Part shown: positions 17,800 to 27,097 of the stretch, one piece after another
Layout: each line of letters starts with the position of its first letter
How positions within the stretch are numbered: the stretch's first letter is position 1
NCBI RefSeq assembly: GCF_028743495.1
Contig: NZ_CP117968.1
Source: Allobacillus halotolerans
GTDB lineage: Bacteria; Bacillota; Bacilli; Bacillales; Alkalibacillaceae
Length of the DNA stretch: 64,000 nucleotides
Reading direction: 5' to 3' (one strand)
Translations under genes and position numbers: made by a program
The notes under the pieces: model-generated
Told to the model about the DNA's origin: nothing
The model's database searches: none
Seen by the model: the letters and a program-made list of their open reading frames with translations, nothing else

Positions 17800-18237
17800 A
17801 TGCGCACAACTTTCATGGCAAATGAAAACAATGTTGAGCGTAAGTGGTATGTGGTAGACGCAGAAGGACAAACACTTGGCCGTCTTTCTACAGAAGTAGC
17901 TAGCCTACTTCGCGGAAAACACAAACCAACATACACGCCACATGTCGATACTGGCGATCACGTCATTATCATTAACGCAGAAAAGATTCATTTAACTGGT
18001 AACAAATTAGACGATAAAATTTATTACCGTCACTCAAATCACCCAGGTGGTTTGAAATCACGTACAGCAAACGAAATGCGTACGAAATACCCTGAACAAA
18101 TGTTAGAAATAGCTGTTAAAGGAATGCTTCCTAAAAACAAGCTAGGACGTAAAATGATCAAAAAATTAAACGTTTATCGCGGTGCAGAGCATAAGCATCA
18201 AGCACAGCAGCCAGAAGTTTACGAACTTCGCGGGTAA
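17800..18237 (+). CDS. rplM: 50S ribosomal protein L13
   Basis: A 145-residue protein (MRTTFMANENNVERKWYVVD) with the L13 signature near ML-KNKLGRKMIKKLNVYRG. L13 is an early-assembly protein of the large subunit. It has a TAGGAGGG ribosome-binding site and about a 100-base leader after the promoter. It is followed by rpsI, the universal partner gene. Confidence 0.98.
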   Translation: MRTTFMANENNVERKWYVVDAEGQTLGRLSTEVASLLRGKHKPTYTPHVDTGDHVIIINAEKIHLTGNKLDDKIYYRHSNHPGGLKSRTANEMRTKYPEQMLEIAVKGMLPKNKLGRKMIKKLNVYRGAEHKHQAQQPEVYELRG

Positions 18238-18262
18238 TTGAAAAAAAGGAGGTTAATCAATC

Positions 18263-18655
18263 GTGGCACAAGTACAATACTACGGAACTGGCCGTCGTAA
18301 AAGATCAGTCGCTCGTGTTCGCCTTGTTCCAGGTAACGGAACAGTAACGGTCAACAATGTCGACTCTAAAGAATATTTCCCACATGAAACTTTACGTTTA
18401 ATCATTAACCAACCACTTGAAGCAACTGAAAACGTAGGTAACTACGATGTATTAGTAAACGTCAATGGTGGTGGATTCACAGGTCAAGCAGGAGCAATCC
18501 GTCACGGAATCGCTCGTGCATTGCTTGAAGCAGACCCTGAATACCGTAAAGTATTGAAGAGTGAAGGACTACTAACACGTGACGCACGTGAAAAAGAACG
18601 TAAGAAATACGGTCTTAAGAGTGCTCGTCGTGCACCACAGTTCTCTAAGCGTTAA
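18263..18655 (+). CDS. rpsI: 30S ribosomal protein S9
   Basis: A 130-residue protein with GTG start behind AAAAGGAGG and the S9 ending ARRAPQFSKR, whose basic tail reaches the P-site tRNA. The core signature GGGFTGQAGAIRHGIARALL is present. Its last codons, stop and terminator are repeated 14 kb downstream as a ~68-bp direct repeat, suggesting the 3' end served as an integration site. Confidence 0.98.
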   Translation: MAQVQYYGTGRRKRSVARVRLVPGNGTVTVNNVDSKEYFPHETLRLIINQPLEATENVGNYDVLVNVNGGGFTGQAGAIRHGIARALLEADPEYRKVLKSEGLLTRDAREKERKKYGLKSARRAPQFSKR

Positions 18656-18709
18656 GTTTGATTATACACCTAAAACTCCCAGTCATAATGACTTGGGAGT
18701 TTTTTTGTT
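18641..18709 (+). repeat. Left copy of att-like direct repeat (rpsI 3' end)
   Basis: This 69-base segment spans the FSKR-stop codons of rpsI and the following terminator. It aligns with 32753-32820 at about 62 of 69 positions, including 20 identical bases in the hairpin. Two of the differences (TCT/TCA and AAG/AAA) are synonymous in the FSKR codons. This is the pattern left when an element integrates in the 3' end of a gene and preserves it. Confidence 0.75.
18672..18707 (+). terminator. rpsI terminator
   Basis: AACTCCCA pairs with TGGGAGTT around an ~11-base loop (GTCATAATGAC), followed by seven T. It ends the rplM-rpsI transcript. Similar hairpins recur at 24396 and 32783. Confidence 0.9.
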
Positions 18710-18815
18710 TTTATAGCGACATTGCATAAAGTAGTAGATAACACTAACCATTAAACTCGATTTGTTTTTCAATAGGTCTAGTGCCAATTAAATATTTAAA
18801 GGGGGATTATTTCCG

Positions 18816-19361
18816 GTGGGAACCATAACTGATGCAATAGCTTTTTCAGATTGGATACAAATACTATCCATCATTGCAACAACGATAATTTCAATTGTTT
18901 CGGTTATCATCGCTACTAAATCATTACGACTCACAAAGAAATCAATAGAAGATGCAAATAGACCCTATATTGGTTGCTTTGTTGAAATGATAGAAGTTGG
19001 ACACTTTCAAAAATATTTTGTAATAAAAAACTTTGGAAAAACACCTGCAACAATAGTAGATATTAAATTTAATAAGGAAATTAAAGGATTAGGAAGGGAA
19101 GGTAAGCTGGATTCAGTAAAAAATGCCTTAATTGCACCTAATCAAAAGTTTATTACTGCAGTAAATGTAAAAGAGATCGAAGATCTCATTGTAACAATTG
19201 TTTATGAAGATATGAATAACCAAACCACTGAGCAATCCTTTAACTTAAATTTAGGTTTTACTTCGGATTTATTATATAAAACATCAGATGATTCAAGATT
19301 AACGAATGATATGAATGCATTAAGAAATGTTTTACACCAACTTACAAAGAGAGGAATTTAA
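18816..19361 (+). CDS. Single-pass membrane protein of unknown function
   Basis: A 181-residue protein not recognised. GTG start at 18816 behind AAGGGGGA. Residues ~10-36 form one hydrophobic segment (IQILSIIATTIISIVSVIIA), followed by a basic turn and a soluble domain rich in beta-type sequence (NRPYIGCFVEMIE, KYFVIKNFGKTPATIVDIKF). The domain resembles the beta-sandwich proteins of unknown role common in mobile regions. It is the first gene of the island, 240 bases before the methyltransferase, same strand. A link with the restriction system is possible but unproven. Confidence 0.6.
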   Translation: MGTITDAIAFSDWIQILSIIATTIISIVSVIIATKSLRLTKKSIEDANRPYIGCFVEMIEVGHFQKYFVIKNFGKTPATIVDIKFNKEIKGLGREGKLDSVKNALIAPNQKFITAVNVKEIEDLIVTIVYEDMNNQTTEQSFNLNLGFTSDLLYKTSDDSRLTNDMNALRNVLHQLTKRGI

Positions 19362-19601
19362 CTTTATTAATCAAGATAGCGCCAATAAAGGTAAATATAG
19401 TCCTATAATATATATAAAAGGCTCATTATGTCGAAAACCTATGTACTTTGAATTCATCAGTATATTGGTTTTTGTCTTGGTCTTGGGAAATTTGTCCTAT
19501 TAAACTTCATGATTTATGAAGAAAATATTTTATGTGATAATATAATAAGTGGATATTATAACAAGCTCGATGATTAAAATATTATAAGGACTGATTTTGG
19601 A

Positions 19602-21551
19602 ATGAAAACTAAAATTAATGAAGCAATTAAACACGTTTTGCAGCAATTTGGTAACAAGTATTTTATAGGTGAAGCATTAAATAAGAACAAAGTTATTCAA
19701 GATTTAGATACATATGATAAAGATTTACTTGAAGCATTTATTTCGGATGAAATACTAAAGAGCAACTTTACAATTGATATTGCAGGGAATCTTGTCTTAC
19801 AAACAAATAAACTCATTGAATTATTCGAAACGGACGAATACTGGCAAGACTCGTATACAAAATACTCAAAGAAAATCGGGTTAGCAGCGGGTGGAAAATT
19901 TATCGATGAATCGACAGATGTTGTATTAGATTTCCCTTATAAAGATACGGTGTTGAAAGCAAGTATGAGTAAAGAAGATACAGATAAAGGTGACTTACGC
20001 CCAGATGAGCCATTTTTGAACAAAGTTATTTCAAAGGAAGAAATTGATGTTCTATTAGACAAGAAGATTTTAGTGAATGCGAGAAAGTATGATGAAAATG
20101 GTGTATATGAAGTAGGTAGTTTCAGTGAGAAAGATAATTTAATTATAAAAGGGAATAACTTACTGGCATTACATACGCTAAAGGAAAGGTATGCAAGAAA
20201 AGTTAAACTCGTATATATTGATCCTCCATATAACACAGGTAATGATAGTTTTAGGTACAATGATCATTTTAATCATTCAACTTGGTTAACATTTATGAAG
20301 AATAGATTAGATATTGTTAAAGATTTTATGAGTCAAGACGGTGTTATTTTTGTTCATTGTGACAATAATGAACAATCCTATTTAAAGGTTTTGATGGATG
20401 AAGTCTTTGGGCACGAGCAATTCATTGAAACAATAACGGTTGTTAATAATCCTCGTGGACGTGATTACGGAGGTATAGCAAATATGCATGAATTTATTCA
20501 TGTCTATGCTAAATCCAAAGATGATTACAATATATATAGGATTACTGATTTAGATAAAAAGTTCCCTTACTCAGATGAGATAAGTGGTTATGAAATAAGA
20601 GAACTTAGAAATAGAAATACTGCATTTCATATCGATAACCGTCCTAACTTGCATTATCCTTTTTATGTTAACCCCAATAAAGAATTAGATAATGGGTTTT
20701 TAGAACTATCTTTAGAACCTAAAGAGGGTTTTGTAGAAGTCTATCCCGCTGAATCAATGGGAATAAAAACTGTTTGGCGTTGGGGAAAAGAAAAATCATT
20801 GCAAAATTTAAATATTAATGTAGTAGGTAAAGCAATGAGCGAATCTGGTAGATATATGATTGTTGAAAAATATCGTAATAATTCTCAAATGGCAAGGTCG
20901 GTGTGGAATGACAAATCGGTCAATTCTGAAAGAGGTACAGTGCATCTTAGAGAGTTATTTGGCAAAAAAGTATTCTCTTTCCCAAAACCAGAGGACCTAT
21001 TACATAGAATTTTAAGCATAGCTACGAAAGAAAATGATCTAGTACTTGATTTCTTTATGGGATCGGCCACTACCCAAGCAGTTTCTCATAAAATGAATCG
21101 AAAATATATCGGAATTGAGCAAATGGATTATTTAAATGAAGTATCTGTACCACGTTTACAGAAAGTGATTGAAGGTGAACAAGGTGGTGTATCCCGGCAT
21201 AGTGATGTAAATTGGCAAGGTGGCGGCAGTTTTGTCTATGCTGAATTAATGGAAAAAAACCGTGGTTTTTTAACTGCTACTATAAATGCGAAAACACAAT
21301 CAGAATTACAGCAAGTATTCGATTTCATGCTAGATGAAGCAGAAATTGACTTTCGTGTTGATTTAGAAGCAGTAAAAGACACCCTACATGAACTGCCATT
21401 CGAAGATCAAAAGAAAACTCTCTTTAAAATCATCGACAAAAACCAACTCTATTATAATTATTCAGAGATCGACGATGCAAATGTCCGTGATTTGATTTCC
21501 GATGACGACTACTCATTCAATAAACACTTTTATGATGATGGGAGCGAGTAA
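19602..21551 (+). CDS. mod: Type III restriction-modification methyltransferase (Mod)
   Basis: A 649-residue N6-adenine DNA methyltransferase of the beta class: catalytic motif IV DPPY at residues 207-210, SAM-binding motif I DFFMGSATT at about 483-491, with the variable target-recognition region between. This order is typical of type III Mod subunits, which also choose the DNA site for the Res partner. Its TAA is two bases before the res TTG. Base composition is AT-rich compared with the ribosomal genes upstream. Recognition sequence cannot be read from the protein. Confidence 0.93.
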   Translation: MKTKINEAIKHVLQQFGNKYFIGEALNKNKVIQDLDTYDKDLLEAFISDEILKSNFTIDIAGNLVLQTNKLIELFETDEYWQDSYTKYSKKIGLAAGGKFIDESTDVVLDFPYKDTVLKASMSKEDTDKGDLRPDEPFLNKVISKEEIDVLLDKKILVNARKYDENGVYEVGSFSEKDNLIIKGNNLLALHTLKERYARKVKLVYIDPPYNTGNDSFRYNDHFNHSTWLTFMKNRLDIVKDFMSQDGVIFVHCDNNEQSYLKVLMDEVFGHEQFIETITVVNNPRGRDYGGIANMHEFIHVYAKSKDDYNIYRITDLDKKFPYSDEISGYEIRELRNRNTAFHIDNRPNLHYPFYVNPNKELDNGFLELSLEPKEGFVEVYPAESMGIKTVWRWGKEKSLQNLNINVVGKAMSESGRYMIVEKYRNNSQMARSVWNDKSVNSERGTVHLRELFGKKVFSFPKPEDLLHRILSIATKENDLVLDFFMGSATTQAVSHKMNRKYIGIEQMDYLNEVSVPRLQKVIEGEQGGVSRHSDVNWQGGGSFVYAELMEKNRGFLTATINAKTQSELQQVFDFMLDEAEIDFRVDLEAVKDTLHELPFEDQKKTLFKIIDKNQLYYNYSEIDDANVRDLISDDDYSFNKHFYDDGSE

Positions 21552-21553
21552 GC

Positions 21554-24259
21554 TTGGTAAAAAGAAAGAAGCAGCTACCACTACCTTTATATGATGAAGT
21601 AAGAGAATTAAATGAAAGTTTATTTAATGATGAAGGTGAGTGGGAAACCCCAGATTACATCAGACAAAACATGGTACATTCATATAGATATTATCAAGAT
21701 GCAGCTTTGCGTTTTTTTCATTATTCACAAGCAGCGAATGAGTTTCGATTTCGGAATGTGAATCATGTATTATTCAACATGGCAACTGGAAGTGGTAAAA
21801 CGGATTTAATGGCAGGCCTAATTTTATATCTTTATCAAGATTGGGGGTATCAGAACTTCTTATTCTTGGTAAACACAAACGGTGTACTAAATAAAACAAT
21901 CGATAACCTAACTAACACCGGATCGGATAAATACTTATATTCACGACAAATTGAGATTGACGGAGAGCGAATTGAAATTAGGCAAGTTGACTCTTTTCCA
22001 AAAACTCAAAGTAAAAATACAATCTACCTAAAGCTGGCAACCGTTCAACGCGTTGCTGCAGATATTTATACACAAAAAGAAAATGCAATGGGAGAAGAAG
22101 ATTATGCAAGGAATAAAGTCGTTATTTTAGGAGACGAAGCACATCATTACTCTGCTTCAACCAAATCAGAAAAAGAAACAGAACAATCCTGGGAGAAAGC
22201 AATCTCAACGATTTTAAATGCGAATAAAGACAATCGTTTACTTGAATTTACCGCTACAATTGACCTGGAAAATAAGAATGTTTATGAAAAATACAAAGAT
22301 AAAGTGTTGTATCGCTATGCTCTCGACCGCTTCATCCAAGACAAATATTCTAAGAATGTAAAGCGAATTCAGTCGAGTAATACAGACGTTGATAACATGA
22401 TGAACGCCGTTTTATTAAGTGAATATAGAAGGCGATATGCATTAGAAAACCATGGGGCATATATTAAACCTGTTATTATGTTTAAATCTCAGCGAATTAA
22501 TGCCTCTAATGAAGCCCACGAACAATTCAGTGAGTTGATTGATACATTAACCGTTGAATCTTTAAAAGCATTTCTTAACAGACAAGCACAAATCACTTCC
22601 GAAGATGATAGTGAAACATTAGCGTTGGCACATGAGTATTACCGTGACAATGAGAATTACTTAAGTGAAATAGTCAGAGATATAAAGAGAGAGCTTGCTC
22701 CAAACCGAGTTATTAATGCCAATGACACAAGTCAATCGGGTATCTTAGAAAAAGGTCACTATGAAGCTTTAAATAGCTTAGAAAGTCCAATGAATTTATA
22801 TCGAGTCATCTTTGCAGTTGCTAGGCTCACCGAGGGATGGGATGTATTAAACCTCTTTGACATTGTTCGTTTAAGTGATGACCCGAAAGTAAAAGGAACG
22901 AAAGCAACAACTATGTCAGAAGCACAATTAATTGGACGTGGTGCAAGGTATTACCCTTTTTTACTAGATGGTGAACGTTCATATACACGCAGGTTTAATG
23001 ATGATAGTAAAGATAGCTTGATCTTAGAAACGATTCACTATCATACAATCAATGAACCTCAATACTTGAAGAACTTAGTAAGTGCTTTAGACGAAATGAA
23101 TTTACCGACTGGTGAAGATAAAAAGAATCCGTTAATTGATGTTAAGGTGAAGCCTAATTTCAAACGGACAGATGTATGGAAATACGGCAAAATTTATTAC
23201 AATGAAACCGTTGAAGTAACGGATAACTACTACGATTCATTAGAGAAATATGGTATTGATAGCAAAAACGATGTTGTCATTCCATATATATCTGCATTAA
23301 AAGAAGTGAGCTATAAAGATACGAAAGTGCAAGAAGACTATACAAACGCTTATAACGTCGCGGTTACATTTGATAAGCGTTATCTCATCAAAATTATGAA
23401 TCGTTTGTCGTTCTATCATTTTTCTAACTTGAAAAAGTATATTCCGCTACTAAGTTCGAGAGAAGAGTTTTTAGAAGAGAAATGGTTAAATATTTATAAT
23501 CGAACAATCTATGTTACGATTCCAAGAACAATGGATAGCAGTGTACTAACGGCTACCGAAAAACTAAATATTCTAGAGCGGTACTTTTCTTATGTCGCAA
23601 AACAAATAAAATCAGGTTACAGTAAACAACGAGGAACGGGTAAATTTATCGGTTATCCAATCAAGGATTATATTGCAAACTACCGTAAACGTGTACCAAA
23701 TTATGACACGGGTAAAGCATTTATGCAGGATAGTCCGCAGACAGTGGATCGTTATGAAATAAAAGAAGACTACTTTGTTTATGATTCTGCGATTATTAAC
23801 TTAACCGAAAAGCAATTAATCGATCGAATTGCAGAAAGAGTTGCAGAGTTAAAAGAGGAATACTCTGATGTGTATCTAATACGCATGGATGAAAATATGC
23901 ATCGTGAGTCAGCAAAAAATAATAAATTAAAATTGCATCAGTTTGGTAGTGGACACGATGAAGTGAATTTGGCAGGATTCCAACCTGACTTTATTCTTTA
24001 TCTACAAAACAGTGATTATTTCATTCAGATATTTATCGAGCCAAAAGGACGAAATATGGAAGAAGAACAGTGGAAAGAAGATTTATTAACTTATATTAAT
24101 GAACACGAAGCGGAGATTATGTTTGAAGATGTAATAGAAGATGTAAAGATAAAAGGGGTTAAATTCTATACGATGAATGACGGCAGAGGAACGATTAGGC
24201 AAATTGGTGAAATTGCACTAGGAAGAGATTTTAAAGGGTTGAGTGTAAATCATTTATAG
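21554..24259 (+). CDS. res: Type III restriction endonuclease subunit (Res)
   Basis: A 901-residue SF2 helicase/nuclease. Walker A MATGSGKT is at residues 76-83, the DEAH box at 194-197, the motif V-like TEGWDV and motif VI-like QLIGRGARYYPF follow. Near the C-terminus D812 and E829-P-K831 fit the PD-(D/E)xK nuclease core. With Mod it should cut unmodified DNA after ATP-driven movement. TTG start at 21554 is two bases after mod, so the pair forms one operon. All key motifs look intact. Confidence 0.94.
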   Translation: MVKRKKQLPLPLYDEVRELNESLFNDEGEWETPDYIRQNMVHSYRYYQDAALRFFHYSQAANEFRFRNVNHVLFNMATGSGKTDLMAGLILYLYQDWGYQNFLFLVNTNGVLNKTIDNLTNTGSDKYLYSRQIEIDGERIEIRQVDSFPKTQSKNTIYLKLATVQRVAADIYTQKENAMGEEDYARNKVVILGDEAHHYSASTKSEKETEQSWEKAISTILNANKDNRLLEFTATIDLENKNVYEKYKDKVLYRYALDRFIQDKYSKNVKRIQSSNTDVDNMMNAVLLSEYRRRYALENHGAYIKPVIMFKSQRINASNEAHEQFSELIDTLTVESLKAFLNRQAQITSEDDSETLALAHEYYRDNENYLSEIVRDIKRELAPNRVINANDTSQSGILEKGHYEALNSLESPMNLYRVIFAVARLTEGWDVLNLFDIVRLSDDPKVKGTKATTMSEAQLIGRGARYYPFLLDGERSYTRRFNDDSKDSLILETIHYHTINEPQYLKNLVSALDEMNLPTGEDKKNPLIDVKVKPNFKRTDVWKYGKIYYNETVEVTDNYYDSLEKYGIDSKNDVVIPYISALKEVSYKDTKVQEDYTNAYNVAVTFDKRYLIKIMNRLSFYHFSNLKKYIPLLSSREEFLEEKWLNIYNRTIYVTIPRTMDSSVLTATEKLNILERYFSYVAKQIKSGYSKQRGTGKFIGYPIKDYIANYRKRVPNYDTGKAFMQDSPQTVDRYEIKEDYFVYDSAIINLTEKQLIDRIAERVAELKEEYSDVYLIRMDENMHRESAKNNKLKLHQFGSGHDEVNLAGFQPDFILYLQNSDYFIQIFIEPKGRNMEEEQWKEDLLTYINEHEAEIMFEDVIEDVKIKGVKFYTMNDGRGTIRQIGEIALGRDFKGLSVNHL

Positions 24260-24395
24260 ATTAAATCGCCAAGAATTATTTGCTCACCTTATTTAATCCA
24301 ATCAATTTAGATCATAAAATCCTTTTATGGTCACTGCGGATATTGTATACACCTTCAAGCTTATTGCCTTTGTGAATGTTATTACAATTAAACAG

Positions 24396-24428
24396 AGCTC
24401 CCAGTCATAGAGACTTGGGAGTTTTTTG
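24396..24428 (+). terminator. Terminator downstream of the type III operon
   Basis: GCTCCCA pairs with TGGGAGT around a loop that begins GTCATAGAG, followed by six T. The stem and loop are close to the rpsI terminator and its distal copy, but the flanking similarity seen in those two is absent. A group II intron fragment starts directly after the T run. Confidence 0.8.
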
Positions 24429-24647
24429 GTTTGCCCGGCATGGGTGAATTCAAACGGGTGAAAGGCCCGAGTGCGACCTGGTAGCGGTAAGCACATAGTC
24501 AAGTGCAAGGGTGTCCACGGTGACGTGGAATCTGAAGGAAGCCTTCGACAAACCTCTGGTCTGACGAACAGAAACCATATAAGAGGCAGCGTGTGAGGAT
24601 AAGACTGCAAAAGAAGTCGAAGTCCAATTGTAACCGTCAAGTAGAAA
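24429..24647 (+). mobile_element. Class IIC group II intron, 5' fragment
   Basis: From 24429 the sequence runs GTTTGCCCGGCATGGGTG and later CAAGGGTGTCC, GGAATCTGAAGGAAGC and CAAACCTCTGGTCTGA. These match in order the domain I segments of class IIC introns such as the Oceanobacillus iheyensis intron, as I remember it; the usual GTGTG/GTGCG start is here GTTTG. Class IIC introns insert just after terminator hairpins, as seen here. The fragment stops at the IS21-family end; the reverse transcriptase, domain V and 3' end are missing, so it cannot splice. Confidence 0.8.
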
Positions 24648-24664
24648 TGAACACTTTCTGCTCA

Positions 24665-25432
24665 TTAATTTTGAACACTTTTTTCTTGAAACAAAGATTG
24701 CCTATATTTAATTCGATGACTAGATCCATTTAAATGAATTATTTCTGAACGATGGAGGAGGCGATCTAAGATCGCCGTTGTTATCCCTTGGTCACCAAGT
24801 AGCTCTCCCCATTCTTCAGGACCTTTATTAGACGTTAATATGATCGAACTACGTTCGTATAGGTGATTGATTAAATGAAAGAATAAGTTTGCCTCATGCT
24901 GATCCATGGCCATATACATCAGATCATCGATAATAATCAAATCAGCTTCTCGAATTCTCTTCAATTTGAGTTGTGATTTCCGTAGGTAATCTTCCGATTT
25001 CAAAATGGAAACCAAATCACCCATTGTAATGAATGAAACACGTTGTCCCTTATGAATAGCTTCTAAGCCCAATCCAATCGCTAAATGCGTTTTACCAACC
25101 CCAGGAGGACCTAGAAAAATTAGATTAAATGCTTCATCTAGCCAATTTAATTCTTTCAATTGCTTAAGTTGTCTTTCACTTAAAGATGGTAGTTCTTTAA
25201 TGTCAAATTCATCTATGTTTTTTTGAAACGGAAATGCTGCCCATTTTAAATGCTTTTCTATCATTTTCTCCTCTCGACGCTGCTCTTCGAATGTAAGCAT
25301 TTCCCTTAGGAATTCCTGATAGGTCCAAGAATGTAATTCTGCCTTTCTTAGTAAAGATGGTAATTCTTTTGATGTCTCAACTATTCTTAAGTTTTTAAGT
25401 TGCTGTTGTAAACCTTCTACTGAGTTCCCCAT
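24665..25432 (-). CDS. istB: IS21-family helper ATPase IstB
   Basis: A 255-residue AAA+ ATPase that remodels target DNA for IstA. Walker A GPPGVGKTH and Walker B LIIIDDLMYM are present, and LTSNKGPEEWGELLGDQ is a typical C-terminal segment. The ATG at 25432 lies one base beyond the istA stop, with GGGAGG inside istA; a longer frame starting at 25465 would overlap istA and is less likely. Intact by eye. Confidence 0.93.
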   Translation of the reverse strand: MGNSVEGLQQQLKNLRIVETSKELPSLLRKAELHSWTYQEFLREMLTFEEQRREEKMIEKHLKWAAFPFQKNIDEFDIKELPSLSERQLKQLKELNWLDEAFNLIFLGPPGVGKTHLAIGLGLEAIHKGQRVSFITMGDLVSILKSEDYLRKSQLKLKRIREADLIIIDDLMYMAMDQHEANLFFHLINHLYERSSIILTSNKGPEEWGELLGDQGITTAILDRLLHRSEIIHLNGSSHRIKYRQSLFQEKSVQN

Positions 25433-25433
25433 C

Positions 25434-27002
25434 TCAGACACCTCCCAAGATCTTAAGGTAGCCATCTAATTCTCTTGTCGATGCAGTTACCCTCATTTTT
25501 TCTAGAGGAAGTCCTTTTACTGGTATGTCAGTAGACGAGGGAAATGTTTTATCTTTCTTTATTTTTTCAAAATGCTCAGCTAAATCACGTAAATCATTTG
25601 CACTCCACAGTTTTTGCTCAATACATTTATCTAAAGCTTGCTGAATAAAAGGTTTATAGTCATTCGCTGCTTTTTTGATAAGTTGTAATTGATCTCGAAT
25701 ATACCTGGGATAGCGTAAATGAATTTCCTCAAGGAATACACCAATCTTTTCGCTGTCCTCAAAAACTTCTATTACGGTATACATATATGCTTGTATCCCT
25801 TTGGTTTTATCTCTGGAGTGGTCTGTATTTTTTATTAGCTGACCTATTCCATGGGATAATGGATGAGTTGCTAATGGTTCACCTCCGGGCTCCTTAGTGA
25901 TTATTAATTCATTTTGATCAATGGATACGTAGACTTTGTTTTCACTATGTGGTTTATATGTTCCTAGTGGTAAAGAATAACGATTCGACTTGTATTTAAT
26001 AATATTGTCCTTATGGACCGTTCTTGATATACTTGAGTTAGAATTACTCTCGAAAGAGAGAATGGATGAGACTTTTCGTAAGTGTGGCTTTTCGACGGCA
26101 AACACTTCGACAGGTCTCTTTTTTATTGTGTTATGAACTTGGTAATTTCCTTTTCTATCAAGCCAAGCTAAACACTGTTCATTCCACGTTTCTAATTGAT
26201 AAAAGATTCGGTTTTTCGCAAAGTTTCTTTTGATGAATTTAACGACATTCTCAACTTTCCCTTTGGATTCAGGATCAGCTGCTCTGCATAAATAGACTGA
26301 AAAACCTCTCTCTTGCTTATAAGCCTGAAATTCCTCGGTATATATGATATCTCCTCCATTTTCACTGACGGTCATCAATTTATCTTGGTCATAAACAATT
26401 TCTTCTGTTACACCTCCATAATATTCAAATGCATTTTCATGACATCGTATGACGTCTCGAGTAGTGAAGGGATGCTCCTGCCACTCTGAGTATTTATATC
26501 TTGAGTGAGACAAGACAAAGGCAATTGTGTATAACTTTTTCCATCTTTTATCCACTGTTTGTACTTTCATTTCACCAAAATCAACTTGCATTTGTTTTCC
26601 TTTTGGCAATTCTTCTATTGCTTCATAACTTCGATAGGTCAATGTTTTAGGTATGTGATACTGTTCTCGCAGTTCCCGGAAATAAGTGCGGACTGTGCTG
26701 TCACCTACATCTTTAAAAGAACATCGTTCTTCTAACCAATCCTGGATTTGTGAAGCCGAAAGATCTGGATGTTCTTTCAGCCAAGAAAGAATATGTTCAC
26801 GATAGGGATCCAGCTTCCTTTTTCTTGTTTTCAATAGCTCTACCCACTCAAAAGCCTCATGTAGTTCTTTTTCAAGATACTCATAGACAGTTGTTCTTGA
26901 TAAACTACATTTTCTTGCGATCTCAGCCACCTTGAAACCCTGCATCTTTAATTGATGTACCTTTAGAATCATTTCTAACTTCAACACCTTCTTATCCCCC
27001 AA
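25434..27002 (-). CDS. istA: IS21-family transposase IstA
   Basis: A 522-residue DDE transposase. An N-terminal helix-turn-helix (HQLKMQGFKVAEIARKCSLS) is followed by the catalytic core: D in QVDFGEM, D in IVYDQDK and E in SKGKVENVVKF. The C-terminal part is the Mu-type domain. The start is uncertain: TTG at 27002 gives the longest frame, while GTG at 26987 has GGGGGAT at better spacing. It looks intact, so the element may still move. Confidence 0.92.
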   Translation of the reverse strand: MGDKKVLKLEMILKVHQLKMQGFKVAEIARKCSLSRTTVYEYLEKELHEAFEWVELLKTRKRKLDPYREHILSWLKEHPDLSASQIQDWLEERCSFKDVGDSTVRTYFRELREQYHIPKTLTYRSYEAIEELPKGKQMQVDFGEMKVQTVDKRWKKLYTIAFVLSHSRYKYSEWQEHPFTTRDVIRCHENAFEYYGGVTEEIVYDQDKLMTVSENGGDIIYTEEFQAYKQERGFSVYLCRAADPESKGKVENVVKFIKRNFAKNRIFYQLETWNEQCLAWLDRKGNYQVHNTIKKRPVEVFAVEKPHLRKVSSILSFESNSNSSISRTVHKDNIIKYKSNRYSLPLGTYKPHSENKVYVSIDQNELIITKEPGGEPLATHPLSHGIGQLIKNTDHSRDKTKGIQAYMYTVIEVFEDSEKIGVFLEEIHLRYPRYIRDQLQLIKKAANDYKPFIQQALDKCIEQKLWSANDLRDLAEHFEKIKKDKTFPSSTDIPVKGLPLEKMRVTASTRELDGYLKILGGV

Positions 27003-27097
27003 ACTAACTATTTATTCATGCCTCTTTAGTTTAGCTGAGTTTGGGTTTATTTGATAGAAAGTGTTCATTTTTATCAAGCAGAAACTGTTCAATTTAG

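Larger units (their letters stand above)
24648..27091 (-). mobile_element. IS21-family insertion sequence
   Basis: About 2.44 kb with istA-istB on the minus strand. Both ends carry two copies of a TGAACA(C/G)TTT motif in inverted orientation (24648 and 24672 on the left; complement near 27060 and 27086 on the right), the multiple terminal repeats typical of IS21 elements. The outer ends read TGAACA and TGTTCA. The bases flanking the two ends do not form an obvious direct repeat, and the left flank is an intron while the right flank is a broken membrane gene, suggesting a deletion or rearrangement next to the element. Confidence 0.85.

Noticed and set aside
17227..17871. A 214-codon minus-strand frame over purH, the rplM promoter and rplM
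   Set aside because: Overlaps conserved genes and a promoter; no ribosome-binding site or family features.
24302..24665. Two minus-strand frames over the intron fragment
   Set aside because: The region is better explained by the terminator and group II intron RNA blocks.
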